Positions 16,875-26,520 of a DNA stretch of 64,000 nucleotides are shown here, piece by piece (the stretch's first letter is position 1; every line of letters starts with the position of its first letter). The notes under the pieces are model-generated. The model did no database searches. It saw only the letters and a list, made by a program, of their open reading frames with translations, and was not told the origin of the DNA. Source of the stretch: Burkholderiaceae bacterium. GTDB lineage: Bacteria > Pseudomonadota > Gammaproteobacteria > Burkholderiales > Burkholderiaceae_D. The stretch lies in assembly GCA_019745005.1 (NCBI GenBank), contig JAIETO010000169.1:1-64000 (forward strand), in the 5' to 3' direction. A program made the position numbers and the translations under genes.

Positions 16875-17765
16875 CTAAATCTGAAAACGCCAAAGAAGTA
16901 GACCAGCCAAAGTCAACGCGATCAAACCACTCGCAAAGTAAAGTAGCCAATCCCAACGTACTGCCAAGGTATCGCGCGCTGCGGCCAGCACGTGTCGCCC
17001 AGTCAGCGTTTTCTTGCCCTGCCCAAAGCCTAACATTAAGGCTTTATGCGCCAAGACATTCAACAATCGTGGGATGCCACCGCTGGTCAAATGCAGTACA
17101 AATAAGGCAGACGGCTGAAAGATGGGCATACCGTTGTAGCCCGCGACGTTCAGCCGATGCGCGATGTAAGTATCAATTTCTTTTGCTGACAAAGGCTGTA
17201 GTTGGTAATGGAAACTGATTCTTTGCGTCAGTTGGCGAATTTCACTTTTTGCTAATTTTCGATCAAGCTCGGGCTGACCAAACAAGACGATCTGCAATAA
17301 CTTGCGCTTCTCCGTCTCCAAATTACTGAGTAAGCGCAAGGCTTCCAGCGTTTCTAAAGGCAGGGCTTGTGCCTCATCGATACACAAAAGAACGCGCTTA
17401 CCTTCTCTTGCCAGCGTTAATAAACGATGATTGATCGTTTTGATGAGCTGATGCTGATCAGCCGTTCTGTCCTGCGCGCAATCAAGTTCGTCAGCCAAGG
17501 CCAACATCAAGGTGCGCGGTTCTAGTGCAGGATTGGGAATGTATGCGGTGGCAAACTCGTCTGACAACATTGCCATAAATTTACGACAAAGCATGGTCTT
17601 GCCCGTACCCACTTCACCCGTAATTTTAATAAAGCCTTCGCCGGTATTCGCCGCAACCAAGAGCGTATTTAACGCTGCTTGGTAACTTGGAAAAGAAAAA
17701 AAATAACTGGTGTCGGGCGTAATGCTAAAGGGAATTTCACGTAAGCCGAAATGCTCTTTGTACAT
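16875..17765 (-). CDS. mshM: MSHA biogenesis protein MshM (ExeA-like AAA ATPase)
   Basis: An ExeA/GspA-like ATPase thought to help place the secretin in the cell wall. Walker A is GEVGTGKT (about residues 49-56), Walker B is LLCIDEAQ, and the sensor region is SGGIPRLLN. A single membrane helix ends the protein (LLYFASGLIALTLAGLLLW). The N-terminus MYKEHFGLREIPFSITPD is family-typical. It starts 2 bp after the mshL stop, indicating coupled translation. Confidence 0.92.
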   Translation of the reverse strand: MYKEHFGLREIPFSITPDTSYFFSFPSYQAALNTLLVAANTGEGFIKITGEVGTGKTMLCRKFMAMLSDEFATAYIPNPALEPRTLMLALADELDCAQDRTADQHQLIKTINHRLLTLAREGKRVLLCIDEAQALPLETLEALRLLSNLETEKRKLLQIVLFGQPELDRKLAKSEIRQLTQRISFHYQLQPLSAKEIDTYIAHRLNVAGYNGMPIFQPSALFVLHLTSGGIPRLLNVLAHKALMLGFGQGKKTLTGRHVLAAARDTLAVRWDWLLYFASGLIALTLAGLLLWRFQI

Positions 17766-17767
17766 AC

Positions 17768-19549
17768 TTATTGTTTGTCAAAACGATTTCGCGGCGCCAG
17801 ATTTTGAATGCGACGTTGGCTCTCAAGTACGTCTTGCTCCCAATCGCTCTCGCTTTCAACGATGGTCGGCTTAATTAAAATCACCAGCTCGCGTTTTTGT
17901 GAGGTTTGATTCGTATTGCGGAATAAGCCGCCCAAGACTGGAATTTCACCTGCGCCGGGAATTTGCGAACGATCATTTGCATTTGCTTGACGAATCAATC
18001 CACCAATCGCGACAATGCGCCCATTTTGCCCGCGTACGACGCTATCGGTTTCAGAAACCACACTCGACGCAAGGGGCAGACTAATCGACCCTGCCGTACC
18101 CGCGTTCACGACTTTATCAACCGTCGACACGTTACTGACCGATGGGTGCACGTGCAAAATAATATTGCCGCTATCATCAATTTGCGGCGTGACATCTAAA
18201 GCCACGCCAGAAAAGAAAGGCTGCACTTCGATGCTCGCCGTCGGCGCAGTGGTTCCAGACGTGCTGCTGGTACCAGGTGTGGTGCTTAAACGCGTGACAA
18301 AAAACTCGTCCTTACCCACTTTCAAGACGGCTTTTTGGTTATTCAACGTGGCAATGCGCGGGCTAGACAATACGTGCACGCTGCCTTGCAACTCAAGGAA
18401 AGACAGAAGTGCCGCAAAATTCGAGGTTTGAAACGCCAAACCAAACAAGGAACCTGCTGCCGCATTCAAAGCACCAGCCGCGCCACCCACCGCGCCAAGT
18501 GCCGAGCCAGCGGTCGCAGTGATACCAGTATCGGTTGCGGTGATGGCACCTGTGGTCAGATTGGTACCTGGGGAGACAAAGCCAAGCGAGGCGCGGCTAT
18601 TGGGTGCCGCATTCAAAGAGGCAAAGGACGCCCAATTAATACCCGTCTGGTAGCGGTCATTCAGTTCCACCTCAAGAATTTTGGCTTCCAAAATCACTTG
18701 TCGGTCGACAGACAATTGTGTGGCTTTCAAGTACGCAGCGACATTACGAATCTCATCCGACATCGCCCGTACAACCACCACGCCCGATTGCGGGCTAATC
18801 ACAACTTGCCTGCCTTCTTTACCCAAGCCGACCAAGACTTCGATCGATGATTTTAGGTCAGTCCAGAAGTCATTATTTGAAACCGTACTGATCTTGCTAG
18901 AATTAATTTGTGAGTTGTTTCCCTGCCCATTACCATTCCCATTCGCGCCGTTGTTCGAGGAATTTCCACCAAATTGGCTATTACTATTCGAGCTATTTCC
19001 ATTGCCAGAATTATTGGGCGATACAACGTCAGATACCGAACCTGACGTCACACGAATATCTGAAGTGCCGCGTCGCGTCGCCGCTAAATAATTAATTTGG
19101 AAAACGCGCGTCTGCAAGGTCAGTGGCTTGATATAGATACGATTTCCCTCAACTTTGTAATCGTAACCGTACAACTCACGCACGGCGTCCAAGGCTTCAA
19201 ACAAAGTCACATCTTTGAGTGTCGCCGAAATATTGCCCGTTACATCAGGATGCACCAACATGTTGTAGCGCGTACCGGACACGATGCCCATAAAAAACTG
19301 GGGTGCGGGCGCGTTGCTAAAGTTGAGGTTAAAACGTTCTTCTTGTGGTTTGCGCGGTGTTGGGACTTCACTACTCAATGCTGGTAGAAGCGCAGCCGAG
19401 ACCACTTCAGGTTCGGCAGGCTTCACTTTTGGTGTGGCCGCTTTGTCTAACTCGCTCTTGATCAAATCATAGGTTTCTTGCTTCGATGGCGGCAACGCGC
19501 AACTCGCCAACACGGCACAAAGAAAACAACTTGTCATTAATCGCATCAT
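17768..19549 (-). CDS. mshL: MSHA outer-membrane secretin MshL
   Basis: Forms the outer-membrane channel for the pilus. It has a lipoprotein signal (lipobox LASC near residue 20), a short N0/STN domain (about 95-150), an N1-type domain, and the C-terminal secretin domain (about 390-575) with VPVLGGLFR-like and GGLIRQANAND segments. A very Asn/Ser/Gly-rich stretch of about 45 residues (roughly 180-225) interrupts the N domains and looks like a flexible insertion. The ATG at 19549 was chosen because AAAGGTAG precedes it and it gives a normal lipoprotein signal; the frame is open further upstream. Confidence 0.92.
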   Translation of the reverse strand: MMRLMTSCFLCAVLASCALPPSKQETYDLIKSELDKAATPKVKPAEPEVVSAALLPALSSEVPTPRKPQEERFNLNFSNAPAPQFFMGIVSGTRYNMLVHPDVTGNISATLKDVTLFEALDAVRELYGYDYKVEGNRIYIKPLTLQTRVFQINYLAATRRGTSDIRVTSGSVSDVVSPNNSGNGNSSNSNSQFGGNSSNNGANGNGNGQGNNSQINSSKISTVSNNDFWTDLKSSIEVLVGLGKEGRQVVISPQSGVVVVRAMSDEIRNVAAYLKATQLSVDRQVILEAKILEVELNDRYQTGINWASFASLNAAPNSRASLGFVSPGTNLTTGAITATDTGITATAGSALGAVGGAAGALNAAAGSLFGLAFQTSNFAALLSFLELQGSVHVLSSPRIATLNNQKAVLKVGKDEFFVTRLSTTPGTSSTSGTTAPTASIEVQPFFSGVALDVTPQIDDSGNIILHVHPSVSNVSTVDKVVNAGTAGSISLPLASSVVSETDSVVRGQNGRIVAIGGLIRQANANDRSQIPGAGEIPVLGGLFRNTNQTSQKRELVILIKPTIVESESDWEQDVLESQRRIQNLAPRNRFDKQ

Positions 19550-19654
19550 ACTTTGACTACCTTTTTGAGCATGTCTCACACATAAACCAAGCATCATTTG
19601 CTGCCACTTATTCCAACTTTAAATTGCAATACGAAATCTGGAAATTCACTTGGA

Positions 19655-20080
19655 TTATTCTTTTTTAATCGCTTTTTTCTCAAAATTAGGAAACAACTTC
19701 AAGGTTAAGGAAGTTTTACCTCGACTCAACACCGCCTCAGTCTCACTTAACCGAACCAAGACATAATCACCAATTTTCCCATTCAACGCCACACTGCGTC
19801 CGTTAATAATTGCATTGCTGCGCTTTGGTCCAATCAAAATTGACTGCAAAACCAGCGTGCCCTCTGCTTCGCTATCACTACCCGTGCCACTCTGGTTAGA
19901 CGCGACGAGATTCGCAGGGCGCGTTGGATCGTTCAATTTTTCAGCACGCGCAGCACCAGCGGTGACTATGCCCAATAGACAAACAGCAGACTGAAAGAGG
20001 ATCGTAGAAGCAGCAACTGATCTCCAACCATGGACGAAACTTGGCCTCGCAGTCGCTCTTGCTTTCGACATGAATCTCAT
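19655..20080 (-). CDS. mshK: MSHA biogenesis protein MshK
   Basis: A small PilP/GspC-like periplasmic protein. It has an N-terminal signal or anchor (STILFQSAVCLLGIVTAGAA), the MshK-typical LNDPTRPA segment, and a GspC-like beta domain (LVLQSILIGPKRSNAIINGR, then GDYVLVRLSETEAVL). Its likely start at 20080 overlaps the mshJ stop as ATGA; an in-frame ATG four codons earlier is possible. It lies between mshJ and mshL as in other MSHA loci. Confidence 0.85.
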   Translation of the reverse strand: MRFMSKARATARPSFVHGWRSVAASTILFQSAVCLLGIVTAGAARAEKLNDPTRPANLVASNQSGTGSDSEAEGTLVLQSILIGPKRSNAIINGRSVALNGKIGDYVLVRLSETEAVLSRGKTSLTLKLFPNFEKKAIKKE

Positions 20081-20811
20081 AGATTGAGCCATTTCTTGTC
20101 CAGACTCAGCGTGAAAACACGCATGCTAAGGCTTGCCGTTGGATATTCAAGCACGGATAAAGTCACACTATGCCAATACACTTGTTCTGGCAAGGCTTCT
20201 AGTTCTTGCAGCGTGGCGAGCATGTCCAAATAGCTGCCTTCCACCACAATCTCAACTTCATGTTTATACAACGCTGCGTCCGCGACGCCTTCAGCGCCTT
20301 GATCATTCGACTTCGCTTTATGCTTGGTGCTTGCGCCAGCGCCTCCATCAGCTCCCCTGCCATTCGCGGAGGAATCAGAAGGCTCTGCAAGGTTCAATAC
20401 CGGCATCGTCTTTAAGGAGACCAGTTGCAGTTTTCGGTTGCGCCTTAAGATGCTTTCTAACAAATCAGCCATCTTCTCAGGCCGCACCAAATTCTTATGT
20501 ACGGCGAGCAAACTTTGATCAAGTTCCTCGATTTGCTTTCTGGTACTGGCGAGCCTGCGTTTCACGTCGGCGTTTGGATCAACTAACACGCCCGCAGCCC
20601 GTTGGCTAATTTCTGCCTGCAAAGCGGCGATTTGCGCTTGCTCCCGCTTGATACCATCTGACAGCAATTTGTGTTTTAAGAGTTGCGGTTCGATGATCAA
20701 ACTATTCGCAATCAACAGCAAACCCACGCTCAATAACGCAAATAAAATGCCGCGCTCACGCAAACTCAAGGCGTTAATTTTTTCAGCGAATTGATCCCAT
20801 TGTTTCATCAT
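20077..20811 (-). CDS. mshJ: MSHA biogenesis protein MshJ (PilO-like)
   Basis: An inner-membrane assembly-platform protein. One membrane helix (ILFALLSVGLLLIANSLII, about residues 24-42) is followed by a coiled coil and a ferredoxin-like periplasmic domain as in PilO. A low-complexity Gly/Ala/Ser-rich segment lies near the middle. The preferred start is the ATG at 20811, 12 bp after a GAGG; an ATG at 20823 is also open. The gene ends in the ATGA overlap with mshK. Confidence 0.86.
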   Translation of the reverse strand: MMKQWDQFAEKINALSLRERGILFALLSVGLLLIANSLIIEPQLLKHKLLSDGIKREQAQIAALQAEISQRAAGVLVDPNADVKRRLASTRKQIEELDQSLLAVHKNLVRPEKMADLLESILRRNRKLQLVSLKTMPVLNLAEPSDSSANGRGADGGAGASTKHKAKSNDQGAEGVADAALYKHEVEIVVEGSYLDMLATLQELEALPEQVYWHSVTLSVLEYPTASLSMRVFTLSLDKKWLNL

Positions 20812-20866
20812 GCTTTGCGCCATCCTCGCGCGCTCGCGTCTATGCGCAACGTATTAGCAACTTGCA

Positions 20867-21541
20867 TCATTGATCCTTACTCTTTACTGGATGATTTTTC
20901 TCCGCGAGGTCTGAGGAAAAAAGATCAAATTCTAAGTAAGCGGCGCGTTCCGCACGTGTTTCTTTTTTGGTCTCTTGATTTGTGCTCTGCAATACCGGTT
21001 GGCTCATTTTCAAGGTTGCAAAACTTTTTCCACGCATAATCGCTTCGCGCTTCAATTGGCTCACATATTCAGGTACCAATTCAGGACGTAAAGTTCTCCC
21101 GCTTAGGCTCATATCTTTGCCGTCACCTGAAATGCTCAGCCCCGTTAGCCAAACGCCAGAAGGAATTTGCCGCGCAAATGCCGCCAAATACGCAGAATAA
21201 CCCCGCGTATTGCCAAAATCGCCCGCATTCAAAATATCCGCCACGACGCGCTTTTTTTGCAAGTCATCTTGGAGTTTGCTCAGCGCATCGTCGAGCTCTT
21301 GATTTTTCGTGGGTGCGCCCGCTATGGCCCGCATCTTCGCCGCTTGTTCTTCGGTCATCTTCAACTGCGCACTGACTGCGGTAGCCATTTTTTTTAGTTC
21401 AGCCGTTTGGTAATACCCATACGCACTCACTGCGGCAACACCGAGCAGGGCGACCACCAAAGTTTGTAATAAAGTTGAAGCAGAAAATGGCTGCTTCTTC
21501 TTCATCAAACTCGCATTGAAGAGATTGATTTGTTGGCTCAT
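20867..21541 (-). CDS. mshI2: MSHA biogenesis protein, PilN-like (MshI2)
   Basis: The PilN-like membrane partner of the MshI platform. The N-terminus SQQINLFNASL matches the conserved INLFNP motif of PilN, which binds the PilM-like protein. A membrane helix (TLLQTLVVALLGVAAVSAYGYY) and a periplasmic coiled coil plus alpha-beta domain follow. The start overlaps the mshI stop as ATGA (21538-21541). Confidence 0.85.
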   Translation of the reverse strand: MSQQINLFNASLMKKKQPFSASTLLQTLVVALLGVAAVSAYGYYQTAELKKMATAVSAQLKMTEEQAAKMRAIAGAPTKNQELDDALSKLQDDLQKKRVVADILNAGDFGNTRGYSAYLAAFARQIPSGVWLTGLSISGDGKDMSLSGRTLRPELVPEYVSQLKREAIMRGKSFATLKMSQPVLQSTNQETKKETRAERAAYLEFDLFSSDLAEKNHPVKSKDQ

Positions 21542-22488
21542 GCTTGCCTCACTTCACGCCTTAAGGCTGCGCCTATGGTCATAAAATGCAATTGCTGACG
21601 CCGCGCATCTTTTAACTCTGGCACCTTACTCAAATCAAGCACATCGCATAAATCAAGCACTTCCACTGGCATATATAAATTCGCAGCCAAGTAGGTTTGC
21701 AACGCCCCAGCAATTTCCCCCAAGGGTGCCAAAACCAGTTTCGCCGTGGTGATGAAATTATGTTGCCGATCAAAATTATCCAGTGATCTTTGTAGTTCTA
21801 AGGTGATGCGCTCAAAAAGCAGCGCGCGTTTTTCAGCATCATCCGTTTCAAGTTGCGACAAGCGTACGTCAAGTCGTCTTGCGAGATACAGTTCGCCCGC
21901 AAAAGTCACCGTCAATAGTCCGCCATTTTCATCAAACGACAACATCGCTACGCCACGACTTTCTGGTTCGACTAAAGCGGAAATATTTCGTTGCGCCATC
22001 TCTGGCACATCAATGATGTGCAAATCACCGCCAGCATCGTCAAACAAAGTTTGACGTTCGCGTAAATGTTGATTGCGAGCGACAATCGCCAAAAGCGACA
22101 ACTGACGCCCGCCAGTCGTCCTATCGCCAACAATATTCACGGCATCGAAACTTGCCTCGTCCACGGGATAATCGAGCAAATCCTTGAGTCGCCACCGCAA
22201 TGCCCCTTTCATCTCTTCGGCGGGAACGTTCAAGGCATCAACCGATACAATTTGGTATTCCCCTGGCGCTAACAGCAGGCTGCGTTGGGATTTCTTTGCG
22301 GGGGATTCTTTCAGTAAGCGATCAAGCAAGTTGGGCCATGCTCGATCAGCTTTTGGATGGAAGGAGCAAAATTCCAATATCGGCAAACCCGCTTTTGTAT
22401 CGTCCACGCAAGCGGAATAAAGCCCTTCGTTAGCAAGGTACATGGCTAACAAACGCTTTGGTTTTAATCGATCTTGAAAAAATCCCAT
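21538..22488 (-). CDS. mshI: MSHA biogenesis protein MshI (PilM-like)
   Basis: A cytoplasmic actin-fold protein of the pilus assembly platform, similar to PilM/GspL. The N-terminus and the LLLAPGEYQIVSVDALNVPAEEMKGAL region, as well as DYPVDEASFDAV, are typical of MshI. It is followed directly by the PilN-like gene with a 4-bp overlap. A 220-bp gap separates it from mshQ upstream, so this second half of the locus could have its own promoter. Confidence 0.86.
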   Translation of the reverse strand: MGFFQDRLKPKRLLAMYLANEGLYSACVDDTKAGLPILEFCSFHPKADRAWPNLLDRLLKESPAKKSQRSLLLAPGEYQIVSVDALNVPAEEMKGALRWRLKDLLDYPVDEASFDAVNIVGDRTTGGRQLSLLAIVARNQHLRERQTLFDDAGGDLHIIDVPEMAQRNISALVEPESRGVAMLSFDENGGLLTVTFAGELYLARRLDVRLSQLETDDAEKRALLFERITLELQRSLDNFDRQHNFITTAKLVLAPLGEIAGALQTYLAANLYMPVEVLDLCDVLDLSKVPELKDARRQQLHFMTIGAALRREVRQA

Positions 22489-22708
22489 CCACCCAACCTT
22501 TACAATATTTGTCGCGACGCTCGCAGACTTTGCTACGTGAAAAAAATATCTTTTGGTATCTTTTCCGTATTCGAATTTATCGGGGCGCTCGTCTCACGTC
22601 CGCACTCCGCACTAGGAATGCTTGACGTTAAGTTAATCTCTTGGGCTTGTCAATCTACGTTCGCTCAAATACCGCATTGCGCGCGCTAATTGGTCAAAAC
22701 TTCTCGTG

Positions 22709-25700
22709 TCAATGAATTTCCCGCAAATAGATAAACTCATTCGCATTTTTATATACACCGAAGTTCGCGCGGACACGAGGGTTCTGAACGCCAGTGCCGA
22801 ACCAATTAAACTGCAACCAAGGAAAATTGGCCGTGGTCGCTGGGGTGTTCGTGGAACTTGGCGCAACACACTGCGTACCGCTTGCGATTGGTCCCAAATT
22901 CAAGGTCAAATCAGTCCAACCATTATTGCTCGCACCCGGCGCACTCAGGCGCAAAGTCTGTCGCGGGGGGCTACCGGCAACGCTGATGGTTGTTTCGCAT
23001 GCGGCTAAGTTGTTGGCCTTTGCGCTGGTACCTGCGGGAAACGCGAAGGCAAACTGCGACGCGGTAAAGCTACTGCACACATCCAAGCTATTCGTGCGCC
23101 AACCAGCGTTGCTGCCTGCCCAATACTCTAAGCGTAAGGGCACGTTCAGAGGTAAAAGTTCACTGCCAAAGGCATTGGACAGATTAACGCGACCAAAGCG
23201 CATGTTTGTTGTGCCGATATTCACCGCAGGGCAATTACCGTTTGATGTGTTTGGTGGGTCAGCAGTGCAAACCGTTGTACTCGCATCCATGTTTCTATTC
23301 TGTAGCAAGACCTGCCCAGCTTCGTCACTCGCGACTAGACCAATTGCCAAACTTTCATACGGGCCATCAGGAGAGCCGAGACGGCTGAAATTATTCGCGA
23401 CAAATGGATAACTACCAGCACTCCAACCAGATGAAGCGCTTCCCAAGCGTGAAACGGCAATAGGTACCCCAGAATTATTATTTTCCAATTGAGGTGTAAT
23501 CGCGGCTTTTGCGAAATTTCCCGAATAATTAGCTGTTCGCGCACCGCTCAAGGCCTGCGCTTCAACCCTTCCGCCGAAGGTAAATCCTTGATCCATGTAA
23601 GTAAACGGGGCAGTGCCCGCGCTGCAGCCGGGACTTGATGTAATCGGCACCCAAGTAAAATGATCCGGAATGAAGCGACCAAAATAGTTTGTTGCGGCTG
23701 GATTTCCGAAAAGACATCCGACCCTGCCATTGACAAGGCTATTTGAGAAGTCATTCGTGCAGTCGCCGTTGGTGGTGTCACTCGAGGCTGCCGCGAAGCT
23801 ATCGTCAAAGACGCCCCGAGCTTGAAATCGAAAATAGCCGACCTCGTCGTAGGTAAAAGCGCTACCGCTCGCGCCGTTACCTGAAGTGCCGATTGCTGGC
23901 ATCGTAAAAATACCGGCGAGCAAACCCACGCCAGGTGCTGCGCGCCCGCCAGCAGGGACACTTAGCCATTCGAGGCGGCTTGCGTCGATTCTAGGCGTAC
24001 CGTCATAGCCTTGCACACCAGTGTTTGCGGTCAAATTAAAAAATCCGCCTGCCTTGATGATTGGTGTATTTGTCGTGCTTACGCCGCCGCTATCCGCCGT
24101 CGCATTGCTTGAAGTGACGCTGGTTATTGCGCTGGGGCGCACAGTAAAAGTATCCGAAGAGCAGCCTGAAACGTTTGGTGTGAGCGAGGTATCGGTTACT
24201 TTGCAGCGTAAGCGGCGTGCCGCTTGGTTAACAGTAATGGCACCCGTGTTTTTACGTCCATTATCAGCCGCTTGAAAATTAATGAGAAAGGTGGCAATCG
24301 CAGGCAGGGCAGGATTAGGACAAGTCGTCGAAAAAGTCGGGTTGTCATCGAACAGCTCAACCCTAACATTGTTGGCGACATAGCTTGATGATTGCACCCC
24401 ACCAGTTTGTAACGCAACCACATCAAAGCTAAAGGGCGTACCCGCAATTTTGGTATACAACGGATTGCGCGCACTCGGTGCGGCCGTTAAATTGTTATAC
24501 GTCAACCCCGATTCGAGACATTCGAAATTCGTCAAACAAGGCGTGTTACTTACGACAATGCTACAACTCGAACTACTTCCATTCCAACAGCGCGTTCCGT
24601 TCAATGGTGGCGTACCGCTGATGCCATTCGCGCTCAGCGTATACGTGCCGCCTGGCGCCGCGCCTTGAAAGCTGATGGTTTGTGCGGAGCCACCTACGCT
24701 GCCGCTACCACCTATCGAAAACGAACTTGGCGTAGGGCTAAACGCAGGTGTCGAAGGTGTTGCGACGATATTGCCTGTGATGGTGCCTGTGGTCACAATA
24801 TTCGCTACCGGGCAAGGCAATATAGTGGAGGTGCATGCCAGCACGGTGACGTTTTCAGGGCATAACGTGGCGCTGCCGTCATGCTGAATTTCGATATGAT
24901 CATAAGCTGGCACTGCGGTAGAACCGATCACAAAATCATAGCTAAACGTGTAGGTGCCACTGGCCGTAAAGTCGTATTGAATCCCTATGCCCGTGTCTTG
25001 AAACGTGGTGACGATGGTATTACTCATTGCCGCCGCTTGGTTCACGGAACAATTCGGGGCGCCGTTGTTAAAGAAGGAGCTCCATACTGCCGTGCAAAAG
25101 TTGGTAAAACTACGCCCACTGCGTTCGCGGAACGACTCGACTATCGTCACGCCAGCAGGAATTGAGGTGCTCGACGGGCAGCTTGTACCCACCGGTGGTG
25201 GATAGGTGCCAACCACCACATGATTGTTGCTATCAACAAAACGCACGCCACAACCTGAATCGCTGCCGCCCAAAAATGTGTCGAACACATGGTAATAACG
25301 CACTGGATTAGCGGCGCTGACGGGGTATCCGGCGGGAATGGTCAAGGTTACTTCAGCCGTTAAAAAATCGAGCGGCGTCGTGTAACGCCAAACCACCGAT
25401 ACTTGTGGCCCGGCATTAATGCCAAAATTTCCCGTGGCGCTTTGTTGCACGCCAGGTGATGCGGGGTTCGCTGGTGTAGTGGCAGAAATCGAAAACGTAT
25501 TGTAATTACCGCCGGTTGGATTAAACGCTGCACCGACGTTATGCGACGGCCCATACACCAAGCCATTGGCACGAATAAAAATGCCGTTATCAAGGCTAGT
25601 GCTTGGCGGTATGGCGGTAGGTAAATACACCTGACCCGTGTTATTGAGCCGTCGCACCTGAATTTTTGTCGTGTCTTCGATGTAGAAATGCAGACCATTC

Positions 25701-25885
25701 GTAGCATTGGTGCCGCCCGTACTATTGAACTCAACCAATGCTGCGTGCCCATTTGTCACTGAAACAAGCACTAAGAAGAACCAAGTAATGGATCGAAACA
25801 AGCATCGTAAACAAGGCAAACCCAGCGCAGCAACAGCGACTGAATGTGAGCGAGTAAAGCGCATAGGTTGACGATGAAAACTCAT
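22709..25885 (-). CDS. mshQ: MSHA locus protein MshQ (large secreted DUF6701 protein)
   Basis: A large exported protein of about 1058 aa, possibly a pilus-associated adhesin. It has a signal peptide (SITWFFLVLVSVTNGHA), an N-terminal lectin-like or DUF2341-like beta domain (about 20-330), a linker with Pro/Thr/Ser, and a long C-terminal region (about 470-1040) of the MshQ type with segments such as YDEVGYFRFQARG and GRFIPDHFTW. The start at 25885 was chosen over an open frame to 25927. Its translation start is 10 bp downstream of repeat E-3. Confidence 0.85.
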   Translation of the reverse strand: MSFHRQPMRFTRSHSVAVAALGLPCLRCLFRSITWFFLVLVSVTNGHAALVEFNSTGGTNATNGLHFYIEDTTKIQVRRLNNTGQVYLPTAIPPSTSLDNGIFIRANGLVYGPSHNVGAAFNPTGGNYNTFSISATTPANPASPGVQQSATGNFGINAGPQVSVVWRYTTPLDFLTAEVTLTIPAGYPVSAANPVRYYHVFDTFLGGSDSGCGVRFVDSNNHVVVGTYPPPVGTSCPSSTSIPAGVTIVESFRERSGRSFTNFCTAVWSSFFNNGAPNCSVNQAAAMSNTIVTTFQDTGIGIQYDFTASGTYTFSYDFVIGSTAVPAYDHIEIQHDGSATLCPENVTVLACTSTILPCPVANIVTTGTITGNIVATPSTPAFSPTPSSFSIGGSGSVGGSAQTISFQGAAPGGTYTLSANGISGTPPLNGTRCWNGSSSSCSIVVSNTPCLTNFECLESGLTYNNLTAAPSARNPLYTKIAGTPFSFDVVALQTGGVQSSSYVANNVRVELFDDNPTFSTTCPNPALPAIATFLINFQAADNGRKNTGAITVNQAARRLRCKVTDTSLTPNVSGCSSDTFTVRPSAITSVTSSNATADSGGVSTTNTPIIKAGGFFNLTANTGVQGYDGTPRIDASRLEWLSVPAGGRAAPGVGLLAGIFTMPAIGTSGNGASGSAFTYDEVGYFRFQARGVFDDSFAAASSDTTNGDCTNDFSNSLVNGRVGCLFGNPAATNYFGRFIPDHFTWVPITSSPGCSAGTAPFTYMDQGFTFGGRVEAQALSGARTANYSGNFAKAAITPQLENNNSGVPIAVSRLGSASSGWSAGSYPFVANNFSRLGSPDGPYESLAIGLVASDEAGQVLLQNRNMDASTTVCTADPPNTSNGNCPAVNIGTTNMRFGRVNLSNAFGSELLPLNVPLRLEYWAGSNAGWRTNSLDVCSSFTASQFAFAFPAGTSAKANNLAACETTISVAGSPPRQTLRLSAPGASNNGWTDLTLNLGPIASGTQCVAPSSTNTPATTANFPWLQFNWFGTGVQNPRVRANFGVYKNANEFIYLREIH

Positions 25886-25894
25886 GTTTAAAAT

Positions 25895-25973
25895 ATACTG
25901 CCCTATTTCTATAAAAATTAATGCCATTTGCGCACTATTTATAGGCGATCAAAAAATATACTACCAAAAGTAT
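25895..25973. repeat. Family E intergenic element, copy E-3 (79 bp)
   Basis: The box ATACTACCAAAAGTAT is at 25958-25973 and the partner ATACTGCCCTATTTCT at 25895-25910. The centre ATGCCATTTGCGC matches TGCCAATTGCGC of E-6. It almost fills the gap between mshP and mshQ inside the operon. Confidence 0.65.
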
Positions 25974-25980
25974 GAGTAAA

Positions 25981-26490
25981 TTAAGAGCATGGTGCGCCAT
26001 TTGGTGTGGCCCGACAAGTGTTAATTGTTGCCGTCAGTTGGCGTGAGACAAAACTTGGACTCGGTGCCACGCCAAAAGTGGCGATAGACGTAATTTGATA
26101 TACGGAAATGGTGTTACCCGCTTCAATAAAATCATTGCGCACACAGTTCACGTTGAGCGTAAAACCCGCTAAAGCGCCTGCTAAACTTGGCGGCGTTAAG
26201 GCGGCACAAACATATTGCGCTGTAAACGGTGCCGTGGTGGGATTGGTATTTTCTGGTGCCAGCACGCGATAAGCCGCCCAATCAATTCCTGCTTTAGCCG
26301 CTTGATAGGCTTTACTGCCTTGTAAATCCTGCGTCGATTCTGTTTGCTGGACACCAGATACGGTCAGCATAATTGCGCCTAAGGCCGTAAAAATCACCAA
26401 CAAAAAAATCGCCGACACCAAGCTAAACCCAGCCTGTTGCTTGTTGTTTCCAAATCGGCGTGAACGTAAAAAAGCCATTTTTCTCGTCAT
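25981..26490 (-). CDS. mshP: MSHA minor pilin-like protein MshP
   Basis: A PilX-like protein. A hydrophobic helix follows QQAGFSLVSAIFLLVIFTAL, which resembles a class III signal but lacks the usual Glu at position 5. A pilin-like QLGSKAYQAAKAGIDWA-type segment follows. The ATG at 26490 was chosen; the open frame extends to a TTG at 26514 inside a hairpin. It sits between mshO and mshQ as in Vibrio and Shewanella. Confidence 0.82.
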   Translation of the reverse strand: MTRKMAFLRSRRFGNNKQQAGFSLVSAIFLLVIFTALGAIMLTVSGVQQTESTQDLQGSKAYQAAKAGIDWAAYRVLAPENTNPTTAPFTAQYVCAALTPPSLAGALAGFTLNVNCVRNDFIEAGNTISVYQITSIATFGVAPSPSFVSRQLTATINTCRATPNGAPCS

Positions 26491-26493
26491 AGT

Positions 26494-26514
26494 TTGTCGA
26501 TTTTTTTTCGACAA
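26494..26514 (-). other. Short hairpin between mshO and mshP
   Basis: TTGTCGA (26494-26500) and TCGACAA (26508-26514) form a perfect 7-bp stem with a 7-base A/T loop, directly before the mshP start. It may affect mRNA stability or expression within the operon. Confidence 0.4.
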
Positions 26515-26520
26515 GGTTTT